NCBI RefSeq assembly: GCF_000425445.1 | Contig: NZ_AUDL01000004.1 | Span: forward strand, 62,001 to 126,000 | Direction of reading: 5' to 3' | Length of the DNA stretch: 64,000 nucleotides | Origin: Flavobacterium denitrificans DSM 15936 | GTDB lineage: Bacteria > Bacteroidota > Bacteroidia > Flavobacteriales > Flavobacteriaceae | In this document: in pieces, positions 62,227 to 64,000 of the stretch | Numbering within the stretch: the first letter of the stretch is position 1 | Layout: each line of letters starts with the position of its first letter | Notes under the pieces: generated by a model | Databases searched by the model: none | What the model was told of the DNA's origin: nothing | Seen by the model: only the letters and a program-made list of their open reading frames with translations | Translations under genes and position numbers: made by a program

Positions 62227-64000
62227 GAAACACAGCAAAGATAACAACGCTGGAAAATAAATTTCCACTCTTGGCAGTAGAGAACAACTGCATTCTGTCA
62301 AAAGATGCGGATATTACGGCCTGCTTTGAGGTGCGTTTGCCGGAACTCTTTACAGTTGCATCTGCGGAATATGAAGCCATTCATTCCGCCTGGCACAAGG
62401 CTATCAAGACTTTGCCTGATTTTACGGTAATCCACAAACAGGATTGGTATATCAAGGAAAACTATTCCCCTGATTTGGCAAAGGATGACCAGAGCTTTCT
62501 GGCTAAATCCTACCAGCGTCATTTTAATGAGCGTCCATTCCTGAACCATTACTGCTACCTGTTCCTGACCAAGACGAGCAAGGAGCGTATGCGCATGCAG
62601 AGCAATTTCTCTTCGCTATGCAAAGGTTCGCTTATACCAAAGGAAATCAGGGACAAGGAAGCGATTCATCGTTTTATGGAAGCCGTCGCACAGTTTGAGC
62701 GTATCATTAACGACAGCGGACTTATCAAGCTGAACCGCCTGAGTGAAGAAGACATTGTGGGTACAGATGAAAAGCAGGGACTGCTGGAGCAATACCTGAC
62801 GCTTTCGAGGGAAGCCGCGACACCGATGCAGGATATCGTACTGGGCGCTGAAGAGGTTCGTATCGGAAACAAAAGGCTGTGCCTGCATACTTTGTCCGAT
62901 ACTGATGACCTGCCCGGAACCGTCTCGGCAGATACCCGTTATGAAAAACTTTCTACAGACCGAAGCGACTGCAGGCTGTCATTTGCTGCACCCATTGGAC
63001 TGCTTCTGAGCTGCAATCATATTTACAACCAATACCTGTTTTTGGATAACAGCGAAGAGAGCCTTCAGAAGTTTGAAAAATCAGCGAGAAATATGCACTC
63101 TTTGGCTCGTTACAGCCGTGCCAACCAGATCAACAAAGAGTGGATAGAAAAATACCTGAACGAAGCACATTCATTCGGTCTTTCTTCTATTAGGGCACAC
63201 TTCAACATTATGGCATGGTCGGATGATCCGGCAGAACTGAAACAGCTAAAAAATGATAGCGGGAGTGCACTGGCGCTAATGGAATGCAAGCCACGACACA
63301 ATACCACCGATGTGGCTACGCTGTATTGGGCTGGAATGCCTGGAAATGCAGGTGATTTTCCAAGCGAGGAAAGCTTTTATACCTTCATTGAACCTGCCTT
63401 GTGCTTCTTCACGGAAGAAACGAATTACCACAATTCGCCTTCACCGTTCGGTATCAAAATGGCAGACAGGCTCACTGGCAAACCCATCCATCTGGATATT
63501 TCTGATTTGCCGATGAAGCGCGGGATTATCACCAACCGGAACAAATTTATTTTGGGTCCGTCGGGAAGCGGCAAGTCTTTTTTTACTAACCATATGGTAA
63601 GGCAATATTACGAGCAGGGCGCACACGTACTGCTGGTCGATACAGGTAATTCCTATCAGGGATTATGTGAGCTAATAAAAGGCAAAACCAAAGGAGAAGA
63701 CGGGGTATATTTTACCTATACAGAGGACAATCCAATTGCCTTTAACCCTTTCTACACAGATGATGGCGTATTTGACATTGAAAAAAGGGAAAGTGTCAAA
63801 ACGCTCATTCTTACCCTTTGGAAACGGGATGACGAGCCGCCAACCCGTTCTGAAGAAGTAGCATTGTCCAATGCGGTGAGCGGTTACATAGAACGTATCA
63901 AGTGCGATGATGTATATCCGTCTTTCAATGGTTTTTATGAATATGTTCAGGGTGATTACCGCCAGGTACTTCAGGAAAAACAGGTTAGAGAAAAAGATTT
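62223..64000 (+). CDS. traG: TraG conjugation ATPase (VirB4-like), partial
   Basis: About 592 residues visible from ATG 62223, open at the window edge; full-length members are about 830. The N-terminal VirB4-type region is followed by Walker A KFILGPSGSGKSFFTNH near 440-456 and downstream HVLLVDTGNSYQGL. It powers assembly of the mating apparatus or substrate transfer. No frameshift is visible in the part shown. Confidence 0.93.
   Translation, partial: MRNTAKITTLENKFPLLAVENNCILSKDADITACFEVRLPELFTVASAEYEAIHSAWHKAIKTLPDFTVIHKQDWYIKENYSPDLAKDDQSFLAKSYQRHFNERPFLNHYCYLFLTKTSKERMRMQSNFSSLCKGSLIPKEIRDKEAIHRFMEAVAQFERIINDSGLIKLNRLSEEDIVGTDEKQGLLEQYLTLSREAATPMQDIVLGAEEVRIGNKRLCLHTLSDTDDLPGTVSADTRYEKLSTDRSDCRLSFAAPIGLLLSCNHIYNQYLFLDNSEESLQKFEKSARNMHSLARYSRANQINKEWIEKYLNEAHSFGLSSIRAHFNIMAWSDDPAELKQLKNDSGSALALMECKPRHNTTDVATLYWAGMPGNAGDFPSEESFYTFIEPALCFFTEETNYHNSPSPFGIKMADRLTGKPIHLDISDLPMKRGIITNRNKFILGPSGSGKSFFTNHMVRQYYEQGAHVLLVDTGNSYQGLCELIKGKTKGEDGVYFTYTEDNPIAFNPFYTDDGVFDIEKRESVKTLILTLWKRDDEPPTRSEEVALSNAVSGYIERIKCDDVYPSFNGFYEYVQGDYRQVLQEKQVREKD

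Noticed and set aside
1..64000. tRNA, rRNA and CRISPR arrays
   Set aside because: No cloverleaf, rRNA stretch or regularly spaced repeat was found when reading the intergenic regions.

Overview
This window is from a member of the Bacteroidota, most likely Flavobacteriia or Sphingobacteriia. The evidence is the SusC/SusD pair, the RHS-core protein of Bacteroidota type, AraC regulators fused to TPR repeats, promoters of the TAnnTTTG type, few Shine-Dalgarno sites, and a CTnDOT-like conjugation module (RteC, DUF3945, TopB, DUF1896, methylase/helicase, MobA/B/C, TraA-TraG). Most of it is accessory DNA. From about 32 kb to the right edge it is the backbone of an integrative conjugative element (ICE). 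Whether the left 32 kb belongs to the same element cannot be decided, because no att sites are visible.

Layout. 0-1.4 kb: a large serine recombinase cut by the window edge, plus a small upstream ORF. 1.5-5.8 kb: a tightly coupled four-gene operon of exported proteins (two paralogous transglutaminase-like proteins, an orphan RHS-core protein with a variable tail, a lipoprotein), divergent from a small XRE regulator. 5.9-11 kb: a mutagenesis cassette (error-prone DnaE and DinB, divergent from a LexA-like self-cleaving repressor, with a duplicated 16-bp motif between them). 11.2-20.2 kb: a MauE/DoxX membrane protein and a four-cysteine DUF6520 exported peptide, convergent with a SusC-SusD-S9 peptidase operon. 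20.2-20.8 kb: an intergenic region with a roughly 118-nt multi-helix hairpin. 20.8-27.8 kb: an island of unknown and defence-like genes, including a PLD nuclease, two adjacent HEPN-like proteins and a cytosolic astacin-type metallopeptidase. 27.9-31.8 kb: two AraC regulators and a lipoprotein whose mature N-terminus repeats a surface-export-like acidic motif.

32-43.9 kb is an ICE block: RteC, an HTH protein, DUF3945, TopB, DUF1896, an 1801-residue methylase/helicase and a second, opposed RteC. 44-54.1 kb is cargo dominated by flavin, NAD(P)H and quinone-type redox enzymes. It also holds six regulators, including two HxlR proteins that each carry Cys12 and lie beside palindromes. A promoter duplication has placed a copy of the oxidoreductase promoter upstream of the SDR gene. 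54.2-58 kb holds the coupling protein, relaxase and MobA, followed by a hairpin-rich probable oriT. 58.4-64 kb holds the tra operon from the ParA-like gene to TraG, which runs off the window.

How the parts fit: the Mob proteins would nick at oriT and deliver DNA to the Tra channel. RteC and the HTH protein probably control excision and transfer. The left and central regions look like passengers or neighbouring genomic islands for competition, mutagenesis, nutrient or peptide uptake and defence. The best candidates for an undescribed system are the transglutaminase/RHS operon, the MauE-DUF6520 peptide with its SusCD-peptidase neighbour, and the PLD/HEPN/metallopeptidase island. No tRNA, rRNA or CRISPR array was seen.
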